Counted from the first letter of the stretch, positions 54,100 to 63,599 are shown. The stretch is DNA of 64,000 nt from Pseudoroseomonas aestuarii (GCF_042651065.1 NZ_JBHSCH010000013.1:1-64000), one strand, 5' to 3'. A program made the numbers and translations. The notes: generated from the sequence alone by a model not told the origin.

Positions 54100-55878
54100 T
54101 CACTCCCCCGGCACGGCCTCGGGGGCCGGTTGCCCGGGGGCGTGCTGCGGCCGCGGCGGCGTCAGCGGCTCCGGCCCGATGAACGGGCCGCCCATCGCCT
54201 GAGCCGCCAGCCGCTCGCGGTCGCGCAGCCGCACCGCGTGCTCCGCTGTCTGCGCCTCCTCGCGCGGCAGGCCGAGCGCCAGCAGCGCCTCCCGCCCCAG
54301 CAGCAGCGCCGATTCCACCGTCTCGCGCACCGGGGCCTCGATGCCGCGCGCCATCAGCGCCAGGGCGTGCACCCGGTCATAGGCACGCACCAGGCAGGGC
54401 GTCTCGGGGAAGGCCTCCTGCACCACGGCCACCACGCGGTCGGTCACCTCCGGCCGGTCGGTGCAGACCACGATCATCCGCGCCCGCCCGGCGCCGGCGG
54501 CGCGCAGCACGTCGAGCCGCGTGCCGTCGCCGTAGTGCACGCGGGCACCGAAGCGGCCCGCCTCCTGGATGCGGTGGGTGTCGTTGTCGAGCAGGGTGAG
54601 CGAGAGGCCCTGGCGCAGCAGCACCTGCGAGACAAGCTGGCCGAAGCGGCCGAAGCCCACCACCAGCACGCTGCCGCGCGCGTCGGAGTAGTCCTCCTCC
54701 GGCATCGGGCGGCGGCACAGCGCCAGCAGGCGCGGCGCCAGCCGCAGCAGCGGCGGGGTGGTGGCCATGGAGAGGGTGACGAGCGCCACCAGCAGGCTGG
54801 CGAGCGAGGGCGCCATCACGCCCGCCGCCGCGGCCGCCGAATAGAGCACGAAGCCGAACTCGCCGCCCTGCGCCAGCACCAGCCCGACGCGCAGCGCGGT
54901 GGCCGGCGGGTGGCCGAAGGCACGCGCCGCGCCATAGGTGGCCAGCGCCTTCAGCGCCACCAGCAGCAGCACGCCGGCCAGCAGCAGCGGCGCCTGCGCC
55001 CAGACCACGCCGAGATCGACGCTCATCCCCACCGAGAGGAAGAACAGGCCGAGCAGCAGGCCGCGGAACGGCTCGATATCCGCCTCGAGCTCGTGCCGGT
55101 AGTTGGATTCGGCCAGCAGCACGCCGGCCAGGAAGGCGCCGAGCGCCATGGAGAGGCCGGCCAGCGCCATCAGCCCGGCGGCGCCCAGCACCACCAGCAG
55201 GGCGGCGGCGGTCATGATCTCGCGCGCGCCGGAGCGGGCCAGCAGGCCGAAGAGCGGGTTGAGCAGGTAGCGCCCCGCCAGCACCACCGCCGCCACCGCG
55301 CCTAAGCCCAGCGCCACCCCCACCCAGGCCGGATGCTCCGCCACCGCCGGGTGCGGCGAGAGGAAGGCCACCAGCGCCAGCAGCGGCACGATGGCGAGGT
55401 CCTGCAGCAGCAGCACGGCGAAGGCGGTGCGGCCATGCGGCGCTTCCAGCTCGCCCTTCTCCTCCAGCAGCTGCATCACCAGGGCGGTGGAGGAGAGCGC
55501 CAGCCCCAGCCCGGCCACCACCGCGGCCGCCCAGCCATGCCCGAGCAGCCAGGGCAGCGGCGCCAGCAGCGCGGCGCAGAGCAGCACCTGCGCCGTGCCG
55601 AGGCCGAGGATGTCCCGCCGCAGCGCCCAGAGCCGGCCGATGTTCAGCTCCAGCCCGATGATGAACAGCAGCAGCACGATGCCGAACTCGGCGATGCCGG
55701 CCACCCGCTCCGGCTCGCCGAACAGCCCGAGCCCCCAGGGCCCGATGACGATGCCCGCCGCGATGTAGCCCAGCACCGAGCCGAGACCCGCCCGCTTGGC
55801 CAGCGGCACGGCGATGACCGCCGCGCCCAGGAACACCATGGGCGCCAGGATGGGGGTAAGATGGCTGGCCTCGGCCAT
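54100..55878 (-). CDS. KefB/KefC-type monovalent cation:proton antiporter
   Basis: A 592-residue protein with about twelve membrane helices (FGIVLLLFIIGLELN and the lipophilic LSSTALVMQLL typical of CPA2). A cytosolic RCK_N nucleotide-binding domain begins VLVVGFGRFGQLVSQVLL near residue 400. A Pro-rich tail ends the protein. In E. coli such systems export potassium in exchange for protons under glutathione control. No KefF or KefG ancillary flavoprotein gene is adjacent; the neighbouring MDR reductase is divergent. Confidence 0.93.
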   Translation of the reverse strand: MAEASHLTPILAPMVFLGAAVIAVPLAKRAGLGSVLGYIAAGIVIGPWGLGLFGEPERVAGIAEFGIVLLLFIIGLELNIGRLWALRRDILGLGTAQVLLCAALLAPLPWLLGHGWAAAVVAGLGLALSSTALVMQLLEEKGELEAPHGRTAFAVLLLQDLAIVPLLALVAFLSPHPAVAEHPAWVGVALGLGAVAAVVLAGRYLLNPLFGLLARSGAREIMTAAALLVVLGAAGLMALAGLSMALGAFLAGVLLAESNYRHELEADIEPFRGLLLGLFFLSVGMSVDLGVVWAQAPLLLAGVLLLVALKALATYGAARAFGHPPATALRVGLVLAQGGEFGFVLYSAAAAAGVMAPSLASLLVALVTLSMATTPPLLRLAPRLLALCRRPMPEEDYSDARGSVLVVGFGRFGQLVSQVLLRQGLSLTLLDNDTHRIQEAGRFGARVHYGDGTRLDVLRAAGAGRARMIVVCTDRPEVTDRVVAVVQEAFPETPCLVRAYDRVHALALMARGIEAPVRETVESALLLGREALLALGLPREEAQTAEHAVRLRDRERLAAQAMGGPFIGPEPLTPPRPQHAPGQPAPEAVPGE

Positions 55879-55996
55879 GAGGATGTTCCCTGCAGGTGGA
55901 GGGCCTGATTAGGGCACCCCGCGCACCACCCTGCAACGATGCCGCCGGCGGCCCATTTCCTCCCCGTCACACCGGACAAGTGAAGAGGAGCCTTCG

Positions 55997-57004
55997 ATGA
56001 AAGGCATTGTGCTGCACGCCCCCGGCGGGCTGGACCGGCTGGAGCGGGCGGAGATGGACGACCCCGGCGCTCCCGGCCCCGGCGAGATCCGTGTCCGCCT
56101 CCACGCCAGCTCGCTGAACTACCACGATTACGGCGTGGTGGCCGGGCGGATGCCGACGGCGAATGGCCGCATCCCCATGTCGGACGGCGCCGGCGTGGTG
56201 GAGGCGGTGGGTGCCGGCGTGGCGGAGTTCGCGCCGGGGGACCATGTGGTCTCGGTGTTCTTCCCCACCTGGATGGACGGCGCGGCGACGCTCGGTGACT
56301 TCTCCACCGTGCCCGGCGACGGGGTGGACGGCTATGCGCGGCAGGCGGTGGTTCGCCCCGCCACCTGGTTCACCCGCGCGCCACGCGGCTGGAGCCATGC
56401 CGAGGCGGCGACGCTGACCACCGCCGGCCTCACCGCCTGGCGCGCCCTGGTGGGCGATGGCGCGCTGAAGGCGGGCGAGGTGGTGCTGGTGCTGGGCACC
56501 GGCGGCGTCTCGATCTTCGCGCTGCAATTCGCCCGCATGATGGGGGCGCAGGTGATCGTCACCTCCTCCTCGGACGAGAAGCTGGAGCGCGCCCGCGCCC
56601 TTGGCGCCGCGCACACCCTCAACTACCGCGAGCACGAGGATTGGGGCCGCCGGGCCCGGGACTGGACGGGCGGGCGCGGCGTCGATCACGTGGTGGAGGT
56701 GGGCGGGCCGGGCACCCTGGCGCAATCCATCCAGGCGGTGCGCGTCGGCGGCCACATCTCGCTGATCGGCGTGCTCACCGGGCGCGGCGGGGAGGTGCCG
56801 ACCGCGGCGCTGATGGCGAAGCAGGCGCGGCTGCAGGGCCTCATCGTCGGCAGCCGGCGGCAGCAGCAGCAACTGGTGCGGGCGCTGGAGGCCACCGCGG
56901 TGAGGCCGGTGATCGACCGAAGCTTCACGCTGGAGGAAATCTCGGACGCCTTCCGCCACCAGGAGGCGGGGGCGCATTTCGGGAAGATCTGCCTGGAGTT
57001 CTAA
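55997..57004 (+). CDS. Zinc-independent MDR oxidoreductase (quinone reductase-like)
   Basis: A 335-residue medium-chain dehydrogenase/reductase. The catalytic-zinc Cys/His positions are replaced (SSLNYHDYGVVAGR), and the structural-zinc Cys cluster is absent, as in quinone oxidoreductases. The NAD(P) fold reads VLVLGTGGVSIFALQFARMM. GAGGAG six bases before the ATG at 55997 fixes the start. It ends seven bases before family-B repeat copy 3. The substrate is unknown. Confidence 0.9.
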   Translation: MKGIVLHAPGGLDRLERAEMDDPGAPGPGEIRVRLHASSLNYHDYGVVAGRMPTANGRIPMSDGAGVVEAVGAGVAEFAPGDHVVSVFFPTWMDGAATLGDFSTVPGDGVDGYARQAVVRPATWFTRAPRGWSHAEAATLTTAGLTAWRALVGDGALKAGEVVLVLGTGGVSIFALQFARMMGAQVIVTSSSDEKLERARALGAAHTLNYREHEDWGRRARDWTGGRGVDHVVEVGGPGTLAQSIQAVRVGGHISLIGVLTGRGGEVPTAALMAKQARLQGLIVGSRRQQQQLVRALEATAVRPVIDRSFTLEEISDAFRHQEAGAHFGKICLEF

Positions 57005-57011
57005 GAAAGCC

Positions 57012-57126
57012 GTTCTTTTTTGGAAAAAAGAACCAAAAAACTTCTGTCAGTTGGCGTCACGCTGATGGCGAGGCGGGACGCCAAACTGACAAAGTCTTTT
57101 TGCTTCTTTTTCTTCAGAAAAAGAAG
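57012..57126 (+). repeat. Dispersed AT-rich repeat family B, copy 3
   Basis: The same three-hairpin design as copies 1 and 2, with identical outer stems. The central stem CTGTCAGTTGGCG pairs with CGCCAAACTGACA. The loop sequence is different. It lies between the convergent MDR reductase and M20 peptidase genes, with T-runs after the central stem on both strands. Confidence 0.92.
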
Positions 57127-57135
57127 GTTCTTCTC

Positions 57136-58269
57136 TTACTCCAGCGTCTCCAGCAGCTCGCACAGCGTGCCGCAGCGCGGCGCCAGCTCGCGCCACAGGA
57201 TGTGCTCGAACTCCGCATGGGCGCCGGCGCCGGAGCAGCCGAGGCCGTCCAGCGTGGGCACGCCCATGGCGGCGGTGAAGTTGCCGTCCGAGCCGCCGCC
57301 ACGGTGCTGCTTCGGCAGGTCGTAGCCGAGCCGGGCGGCGATCTCCCGAGCGCGGGCGTAGAGCGCCAGGTTGCCCGGCCCCTCCTCCATCGGCGGGCGG
57401 TTGAGGCCGCCCTCCACGGCCACCGTGGTGCCCTCGGGCTGCGCGCCGGCCATGGCCTTGATGGCGGCCTCGATGCGCGCCCCGTCCTCCAGCGTGGCGA
57501 CGCGGAAATCCACCTCGCACCCCGCCTCGTTCGGGATCACGTTGGGCCGGGTGCCACCCCAAATGGGCGCGCAGTTGGTGGTGGTGCCGCCGGGCAGGTC
57601 CACCAGCGCATGGATCCGCCCGATCAGCCGCGCCAGGGTGACGACGGCGCTGGCGCCGTCCTGCCAGTTGCCGCCGGCATGGGCGCTCTGCCCCTGCACG
57701 CGGATGGTGAAGCGCCCCACCCCCTTGCGCGCGGTGACACAGCACTTGTCCGCCCCGCCCGCCGGCTCCGGGATCAGCACGGCGCAGGCGCCCGCCGCCT
57801 CGCGCTCGATCAGCGCCCGGCTGGTGCCGCTGCCCACCTCCTCGTCCGAGGTCAGCAGCAGGGTGATGGGGCTCTTCGTCGCCACCTTCTGCCGCAGGAT
57901 CTCCCGCACCGAGTGGAAGGCGAAGAAGCTGCCGGCCTTCATGTCGTAGATGCCGGGGCCATAGGCCTTCTCCCCTTCCACGCGGAAGGGGATGGTGTTG
58001 GCCAGCGTGCCGTGGTCCCACACCGTGTCCAGGTGGCCGGCCACCAGAACGGGCTTTCCGGCGCCGGGGGTGCGCGCCACCAGGTGGTCGCCGAAGCCGC
58101 GCGTGCCGGGGATGCGCTCGACCACCGCGCCCACCGCGCGCAGCTCGGCCTCGGCCTTGTCCATCAGCCCGTTGATGGCGGAGGGGTCGGTGGTGGGGGT
58201 CTCGTGCTCCACCCAGCCGCGGAGTTCCTCCAGCAGGCGTTCGCTGGTGCCGAGTTCGGTGACAGGCAT
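57136..58269 (-). CDS. M20 family peptidase, carboxypeptidase G2-like
   Basis: A 377-residue zinc hydrolase resembling glutamate carboxypeptidases. Metal ligands His79 and Asp81 (AGHLDTVWDHG), bridging Asp in GIYDMKAGS and Glu-Glu in TSDEEVGSG are present, with a C-terminal His in GAHAEFEHI. The dimerisation domain includes GQSAHAGGN. There is no signal peptide at the ATG chosen (58269). It differs clearly from the M20 enzyme at 52046. It diverges from the LOG gene. Confidence 0.92.
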   Translation of the reverse strand: MPVTELGTSERLLEELRGWVEHETPTTDPSAINGLMDKAEAELRAVGAVVERIPGTRGFGDHLVARTPGAGKPVLVAGHLDTVWDHGTLANTIPFRVEGEKAYGPGIYDMKAGSFFAFHSVREILRQKVATKSPITLLLTSDEEVGSGTSRALIEREAAGACAVLIPEPAGGADKCCVTARKGVGRFTIRVQGQSAHAGGNWQDGASAVVTLARLIGRIHALVDLPGGTTTNCAPIWGGTRPNVIPNEAGCEVDFRVATLEDGARIEAAIKAMAGAQPEGTTVAVEGGLNRPPMEEGPGNLALYARAREIAARLGYDLPKQHRGGGSDGNFTAAMGVPTLDGLGCSGAGAHAEFEHILWRELAPRCGTLCELLETLE

Positions 58270-58417
58270 GGGGCCGTTCGCTCCTTCCGGTTGGGCCGGC
58301 GGTTGTCGCGCCCCATGGCCGGCTTGTCCATCCGGGCGCCCGCCGCTAAGGCATTGGTCTTCTTTCCCCGGCGGCCGGGCGAACCCGGCCTGGCGGCCAA
58401 CCGGAATGACTGTGCCG

Positions 58418-58999
58418 ATGAAGCGTGTCTGTGTGTTCTGCGGCTCCAACCCCGGCCTGAACCCGGCCTATGCCGCCGCCGCCCGCGCCATGGGGCGCGC
58501 CATCGCGGCGCAGGGCCTCGGCCTCGTCTATGGCGGCGGCCATGTCGGGCTGATGGGCATCGTGGCCGACGCCGCCATGCGCGGCGGCGCCGAGGTCATC
58601 GGCATCATCCCCGAGACGCTGATGAAGCGCGAGGTCGGGCATGGCGCCATCACCGACCTGCGGGTGGTCTCCACCATGCATGAGCGCAAGGCGATGATGG
58701 CCGACCTGGCGGATGGCTTCGTCGTGCTGCCGGGCGGCATCGGCACGCTGGAGGAGGCGGTGGAGGCCTTCACCTGGACGCAGCTCGGCATCCACGACAA
58801 GGGCCTCGTCTTCCTCGACACCGCCGGCTACTGGCAGAGCCTGTCGTCGGTGTTCGACCACATGGTGGCCGAGGGCTTCCTGCACGAGAAGCACCGCGCC
58901 ATGGTCACCTTCGCCGAGAACCCGGACGCGGCGCTGGAGGCGCTGGCCCGCTTCACGCCGGTGACGGTGGAGAAATGGGCCGAGAAGACGCAGCGCTGA
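58418..58999 (+). CDS. LOG family protein (cytokinin riboside 5'-monophosphate phosphoribohydrolase-like)
   Basis: A 193-residue Rossmann-fold nucleosidase. MKRVCVFCGSNPGLNPAY opens the protein. The catalytic Arg/Lys pair (MHERK, near 87-91) and PGGIGTLEE (105-113) are intact. LOG proteins release the base from nucleoside 5'-monophosphates; in plants they activate cytokinins and in bacteria they probably act on AMP-like substrates. An in-frame ATG at 58406 (four residues longer) is an alternative start. ribF follows after 28 bases. Confidence 0.93.
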   Translation: MKRVCVFCGSNPGLNPAYAAAARAMGRAIAAQGLGLVYGGGHVGLMGIVADAAMRGGAEVIGIIPETLMKREVGHGAITDLRVVSTMHERKAMMADLADGFVVLPGGIGTLEEAVEAFTWTQLGIHDKGLVFLDTAGYWQSLSSVFDHMVAEGFLHEKHRAMVTFAENPDAALEALARFTPVTVEKWAEKTQR

Positions 59000-59027
59000 G
59001 CCCCGCCGCGATGGGTGCCGCCCCGCC

Positions 59028-59945
59028 ATGATCCTCTCGGACTGGAAAGCCATCCCCGAGGCCGCGCGCGGCGCCACCGTGGCGCTCGGCAATTTCGACG
59101 GCGTGCATCTCGGCCACCGCGCCGTGCTGCGCGCCGCCCATGCCGCGCGGCCCGGGCTGAAGCTGGTGGCGCTGACCTTCGAGCCGCACCCGCGCGAGCA
59201 TTTCCGCCCCGACGACCCGCCCTTCCGCCTCACCCTGGCCGAGGCCAAGGCGCGGGCGCTGATGGCGGCGGGCGCCGACTTCGTGCTGGCCCTGCCTTTC
59301 GACGCCGCCCTGGCCGCCATGCCGGCGGAGGCCTTCGTCTCCGAGGTGCTGCACGGCGCGCTCGATGCCCGCCATCTCTCCTGCGGCGCCGATTTCGCCT
59401 TCGGCCACCGCCGCGGCGGCGACGTGGCCTTCCTCGCCGCACGGGCCGAGGCGCTAGGCATGGGCCTCTCCGTGGTGCCGCCGGTGACGGATGCGGGCGG
59501 CCCCCTCTCCTCCTCGCGCATCCGCCGCGTGCTGCAGGATGGCTACCCGGAGCGCGCCGCGCAGAAGCTCGGCCGGCCGTGGGAGATCTGCGGCACGGTG
59601 AGCCATGGCGACAAGCGCGGCCGCACCATCGGCTTCCCCACCGCCAACATCCCGCTCGGGCGGCACCTGGAGCCGGCGCGCGGCGTCTACGCCATCCGCG
59701 CCTCGCTGGCCGATGGGCAGGTGGTGCCGGGGGTGGCCAATATCGGGCTGCGCCCCACCGTGGGCGGCACGGAAAGCCGGGTGGAGGCGCATCTCTTCGA
59801 CTACCAGGGCGACCTCTACGGGCAGGAGGTCTCGGTGGCGCTGCTGCACTTCCTCCGCCCCGAGAAGCGCTTCGCCGGCCTGCCGGAGCTGGTGGCGCAG
59901 ATCGGGGCCGACGCCGCCGAGGCCCGCCGCCTGCTGCTGGGCTGA
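59028..59945 (+). CDS. ribF: Bifunctional riboflavin kinase / FAD synthetase
   Basis: Makes FMN and FAD from riboflavin. The N-terminal adenylyltransferase domain has GNFDGVHLGH (21-30) and SSSRIRRVLQDG. The C-terminal kinase domain starts at GTVSHGDKRGRTIGFPTANI and ends LLHFLRPEKRF. The 305-residue length is standard. The ATG at 59028 fits the family. It ends at a hairpin shared with the convergent HAD gene. Confidence 0.97.
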   Translation: MILSDWKAIPEAARGATVALGNFDGVHLGHRAVLRAAHAARPGLKLVALTFEPHPREHFRPDDPPFRLTLAEAKARALMAAGADFVLALPFDAALAAMPAEAFVSEVLHGALDARHLSCGADFAFGHRRGGDVAFLAARAEALGMGLSVVPPVTDAGGPLSSSRIRRVLQDGYPERAAQKLGRPWEICGTVSHGDKRGRTIGFPTANIPLGRHLEPARGVYAIRASLADGQVVPGVANIGLRPTVGGTESRVEAHLFDYQGDLYGQEVSVALLHFLRPEKRFAGLPELVAQIGADAAEARRLLLG

Positions 59946-59953
59946 AGGCGCGG

Positions 59954-59977
59954 CGGGAAGGGCCCTATTCCTTCCCG
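59954..59977. terminator. Hairpin between convergent ribF and HAD gene
   Basis: A perfect 8-bp stem, CGGGAAGG (59954-59961) with CCTTCCCG (59970-59977), with an eight-base loop. It overlaps the last codons of the HAD gene. No T-run follows, so it is only a candidate terminator. Confidence 0.4.
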
Positions 59978-60429
59978 AAGCCCAGCGCCCGCAGCGCCGC
60001 GATGCTGCCCGCCGCCGAACGGTGATGCACGAAGACGCCGCCCTTCTTCTCCCACCCCTCGGCGGCGCTCGCCCGGTCATCGACCAGGACATGCCCCGGC
60101 CCGGACCAGCGCGGCTTCTCGCGGCTCATGCAGGTGATGACGGGCACATGCGCCCCCAGCATCCGCGCCACCCAGCGGCGCTTCTGCTCCGGCGCCCAGG
60201 CGCCGAGCGGCAGGCCGGTGAGGATGGTGGGGTGGCAGGGCGCGCAGAAGCGCCAGAGCTCCTGCGCGTCGTGCATGAACTCCAGCGTCTCGAAGAAGCG
60301 CGGCGCGCGGGCGAGCGCGGCCCACATGGTCCTGAGGGGCAGCGCCTCGGGCCGCTGGCCGGTGATGGCGTGCACGCCGCGGTCGAAATCGGCCAGCACG
60401 CCGTCGAGGTCGAGAAAGAGCGGGGGCAT
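59965..60429 (-). CDS. HAD-superfamily 5'(3')-deoxyribonucleotidase-like protein
   Basis: A 154-residue HAD phosphatase of the NT5C type, with the catalytic DLDGVLADFD (Asp7, Asp9), a short cap, motif II ILTGLP and motif III LVDDRASAAEGW. It is compact and lacks a large cap domain. Nucleotide 5'-monophosphates are the usual substrates in this group. The ATG at 60429 places motif I at the normal distance; the longer frame from 60543 has a Pro-rich lead of no similarity. Confidence 0.85.
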   Translation of the reverse strand: MPPLFLDLDGVLADFDRGVHAITGQRPEALPLRTMWAALARAPRFFETLEFMHDAQELWRFCAPCHPTILTGLPLGAWAPEQKRRWVARMLGAHVPVITCMSREKPRWSGPGHVLVDDRASAAEGWEKKGGVFVHHRSAAGSIAALRALGFGKE

Positions 60430-60517
60430 GGGCGGGCTCCGGCAAAAGGGGTCCGGCGGAGGGGGCTCCCGCATCTGGCGCGGCCCGGCGCCGCCGGCAA
60501 GCGGCGCCGAGTCTCCC

Positions 60518-60546
60518 TTGACCCCTGCCGCGCGGGGTCGCAAAAC
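60518..60546 (+). promoter_or_regulatory. Candidate promoter upstream of ileS
   Basis: TTGACC (five of six) and CAAAAC (three of six) are 17 bases apart, the same layout as the asd promoter. An ATG follows six bases later (60553) and opens a 41-codon frame with only one Ile codon, so attenuation like that of asd is not supported. The hairpin GCCAGG-CTT-CCTGGC lies in the leader. No T-box features are present. Confidence 0.35.
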
Positions 60547-60712
60547 GCCGCCATGTCCCGGACGCAGCCTCGGCCGCAGGCGCCCCTGCTGGCGGCGCGA
60601 ATTAGCTGCCCGGTCCTCGGCCAGGCTTCCTGGCGAGGGCCGGGTTCGCCGACGCGCGCTGCCTTCTTCATGCCCTGAAGCCCGCCCACCCTGGCGGCAT
60701 GTGGACCTCCCG

Positions 60713-63544
60713 ATGACCGACGCTCCTGGCCGCGACTACCGCGGCACCGTGTTCCTGCCGCAGACCCCCTTCCCGATGCGCGGCGACCTGCCGAAGCGCG
60801 AGCCCGGCTGGCTGGAGCGGTGGGAGAAGATCGGGCTGTGGGACCGCCTGCGCGCCCAGTCGGCGGGGCGGGAGAAATTCGTGCTGCATGACGGCCCGCC
60901 CTACGCCAATGGCGCGCTGCATATCGGCCACGCGCTGAACAAGGTGCTGAAGGACGTCATCAACCGCGCCGCCCAGATGAGCGGCAAGGACGCCGAGTAC
61001 ATCCCCGGCTGGGACTGCCACGGCCTGCCGATCGAGTGGAAGGTCGAGGAGGAGTACCGCAACCCCAAGGGCAAGTACCAGGGCGGGCGGGACAAGGACG
61101 CCGTGCCGGTGCTGGAGTTCCGCGCCGAATGCCGCGCCTACGCCGCCCACTGGCTGGACGTGCAGCGCGAGGAGTTCAAGCGCCTCGGCGTCGCCGGCGA
61201 CTGGGCCGGGCGCTACGCCACCATGGACTTCCCCTCGGAAGCCGCCATCGCCGGCGAGATCGGCAAGTTCCTGATGAACGGCTCCCTCTACCGCGGCCTG
61301 CGCCCGGTGATGTGGAGCCCGGTGGAAAAGACCGCCCTGGCCGAGGCTGAGGTCGAGTACCACGACCACAAGTCGGCCATCCTCTACACCGGCTTCCCCA
61401 TCGTGACGGCGGCCGCCCCGGACCTGGTGGGCGCCGAGGCCGTCATCTGGACCACCACCCCCTGGACCATCCCGGCGAACCGCGCGCTCGCCTATGGCGG
61501 GGAGATCGACTACGCGCTGCTGACGGTGGATGGCGTGGCGGAGGGCACCACCCTGGTCCGCCCCGGCCAGCGCTTCATCGTGGCCGAGGCGCTGATCGGC
61601 GCCTTCGCCAAGGAGGTGGGGCTGGCCGCCTTCAGCGTGACGCGCGTGTTCAAGGGCACGGAGCTGGCCGGCGCCATCGCGGCCCACCCGCTGCGGAGCT
61701 GGGAAGGAAACCAGGGCGGCTACCAGTTCGAGGTGCCGCTGCTGGAGGGCGAGTTCGTCACCACCGAGGCGGGCACCGGCCTTGTCCACATGGCCCCCGC
61801 CCATGGCGAGGACGATTTCCACCTGACCCGCGCCCATGGCATCGCCGTGCCGGAATGCGTGGGGGATGACGGCACCTACACGGTGCAGGCGCCGGGCTTC
61901 GCGGGGCTGCACGTGTTCAAGGCGCATGACGCGGTGTGGGCGGCGCTGGAGGCCACCGGCCACCTCGCCGGAAAGGGCTTCATCACCCACAGCTACCCGC
62001 ATAGCTGGCGCTCGAAGAAGCCGGTGATCTTCCGCGCGACGCCGCAATGGTTCATCGCCATGGACGATGCCAACCAGATCCGCGCCAAGTCGCTCCAGGC
62101 CATCGCCGAGACGCATTTCGTGCCGGACATGGGCCGCAACCGCATCGGCTCGATGGTGGCGGCGCGGCCGGACTGGTGCATCAGCCGCCAGCGCGCCTGG
62201 GGCGTGCCCATCGCCGTCTTCGTCGAGAAGCGCACCGGCGAGGTGCTGCGCGACCAGGCGGTGCTGGACCGCGTCTGCGCCGCCTTCGCCGAGGAAGGCG
62301 CGGATGCCTGGTACAGGCCCGGCGCCGCCGCCCGCTTCCTCGGCCCGGACCGTGACCCGGACGCCTATGAGCAGGTGATGGACATCGTCGATGTCTGGTT
62401 CGAATCCGGCTCGACCCACGCCTTCGTGCTGCGCGACCGCGGCCTGCCGGTGCCGGCCGACCTCTACCTGGAGGGCTCGGACCAGCATCGCGGCTGGTTC
62501 CACTCCTCCCTGCTGGAGAGCGTCGGCGCCAACGGCCACGCCCCGTTCAAGGCGATCCTGACGCACGGCTTCGTCCTGGACGAGACCGGCCGGAAGATGT
62601 CGAAGTCGCTCGGCAACGTCACCGCGCCGCAGGAGGTGACGAAGCAGTACGGCGCCGACATCCTCCGCCTCTGGGTGATGAACTCGGACACGGCGGACGA
62701 CCTGCGCATCGGCAAGAACATCCTGGCGCAGCAGGCGGAGCTGTACCGCCGCATCCGCAACACGCTGCGCTGGCTGCTCGGCAACCTCGACGGCTTCGAG
62801 GAGGGCGAGAAGCTCCCCCATGCCGAGCTGCCCGAGCTGGAGCGCTGGGTGCTGCACCGCCTGACCGAGCTGGACGGCCGGCTGCGCAAGGCGGTGCGGG
62901 ATTACGACTGGAACGGCGTCTACCCCGAGATCCACGCCTTCTGCGCCACGGACCTCTCCGCCTTCTACTTCGACATCCGCAAGGACAGCCTCTACTGCGA
63001 CGCGGCGGACAGCCCGCGCCGCCGCGCCGCCCGTACCGTGCTGGACGCGCTGCACCGCTGCCTGACCACCTGGCTCGCCCCCGTCATGCCCTTCACGGCG
63101 GAGGAGGCCTGGCTGGCCCGCTTCCCCTCCGAGGATGGCTCCGTCCACCTCGAGGATTTCTTCGCCGTGCCGGCGGAGTGGCGGGACGAGGCGCTGGCCG
63201 CCAAATGGGAACAGGTGCGGGAAGCGCGCCGCGGCGCCACCCAGCTGCTGGAGCTGGACCGCAAGGAGGGCCGCATCGGCTCCTCGCTGCAGGCGCGGGT
63301 GCGCTTCGGCGCGGCAGGCGAGGCCGCCCGGCTGCTGCCGCCGGAACTGTGGGAAGAGGTGCTGATCGTCTCCGAGGTGGCCATCGAGCCGCCCGGCGAG
63401 GCGCAGCCCGAGGTCGCCACCGACCTCGCGCCCGGCCAGAAATGCGAGCGCTGCTGGCGCGTTCTGCCCGAGGTCGGCGCCTCAGCCGCCCACCCCACCC
63501 TCTGCCGCCGCTGCGAGGCGGTGGTGGAGAGCGCCGCCGCATGA
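60713..63544 (+). CDS. ileS: Isoleucyl-tRNA synthetase
   Basis: Charges tRNA-Ile. The 943-residue class-I synthetase has HIGH at 70-73 (NGALHIGHALN), the CP1 editing domain in the middle and KMSKS at 628-632. The C-terminal zinc finger has Cys911, Cys914, Cys931 and Cys934, marking the bacterial (mupirocin-sensitive) type. The ATG at 60713 fits the family N-terminus. The stop overlaps a short repeated open frame leading into lspA, the usual partner gene. Confidence 0.98.
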   Translation: MTDAPGRDYRGTVFLPQTPFPMRGDLPKREPGWLERWEKIGLWDRLRAQSAGREKFVLHDGPPYANGALHIGHALNKVLKDVINRAAQMSGKDAEYIPGWDCHGLPIEWKVEEEYRNPKGKYQGGRDKDAVPVLEFRAECRAYAAHWLDVQREEFKRLGVAGDWAGRYATMDFPSEAAIAGEIGKFLMNGSLYRGLRPVMWSPVEKTALAEAEVEYHDHKSAILYTGFPIVTAAAPDLVGAEAVIWTTTPWTIPANRALAYGGEIDYALLTVDGVAEGTTLVRPGQRFIVAEALIGAFAKEVGLAAFSVTRVFKGTELAGAIAAHPLRSWEGNQGGYQFEVPLLEGEFVTTEAGTGLVHMAPAHGEDDFHLTRAHGIAVPECVGDDGTYTVQAPGFAGLHVFKAHDAVWAALEATGHLAGKGFITHSYPHSWRSKKPVIFRATPQWFIAMDDANQIRAKSLQAIAETHFVPDMGRNRIGSMVAARPDWCISRQRAWGVPIAVFVEKRTGEVLRDQAVLDRVCAAFAEEGADAWYRPGAAARFLGPDRDPDAYEQVMDIVDVWFESGSTHAFVLRDRGLPVPADLYLEGSDQHRGWFHSSLLESVGANGHAPFKAILTHGFVLDETGRKMSKSLGNVTAPQEVTKQYGADILRLWVMNSDTADDLRIGKNILAQQAELYRRIRNTLRWLLGNLDGFEEGEKLPHAELPELERWVLHRLTELDGRLRKAVRDYDWNGVYPEIHAFCATDLSAFYFDIRKDSLYCDAADSPRRRAARTVLDALHRCLTTWLAPVMPFTAEEAWLARFPSEDGSVHLEDFFAVPAEWRDEALAAKWEQVREARRGATQLLELDRKEGRIGSSLQARVRFGAAGEAARLLPPELWEEVLIVSEVAIEPPGEAQPEVATDLAPGQKCERCWRVLPEVGASAAHPTLCRRCEAVVESAAA

Positions 63545-63599
63545 GCCCGAATGGCATGAGCCCGAGCGGCGTGAGCCTGGGCGCATGAGCCTGAAGCTG
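63541..63599 (+). repeat. 15-bp tandem repeats at the ileS-lspA junction
   Basis: Four imperfect units begin at 63541, 63556, 63571 and 63585: ATGAGCCCGAATGGC, ATGAGCCCGAGCGGC, GTGAGCCTGGGCGC and ATGAGCCTGAAGCTG. The first overlaps the ileS stop as ATGA and opens a 15-codon frame (MSPNGMSPSGVSLGA) that ends as ATGA on the lspA start. The third unit is one base short, which puts the last ATG in a different frame from the first three. Confidence 0.75.

Noticed and set aside
60553..60678. A 41-codon leader frame before ileS as an Ile attenuator
   Set aside because: It has a single Ile codon and no competing hairpin pair. The promoter layout resembles asd, but the leader content does not support attenuation.
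62398..62420. A tRNA-like GGTTCGAATCC sequence
   Set aside because: It lies inside ileS, coding for WFESGST, and no acceptor or anticodon arm surrounds it. No other tRNA-like signal was found in the gaps.
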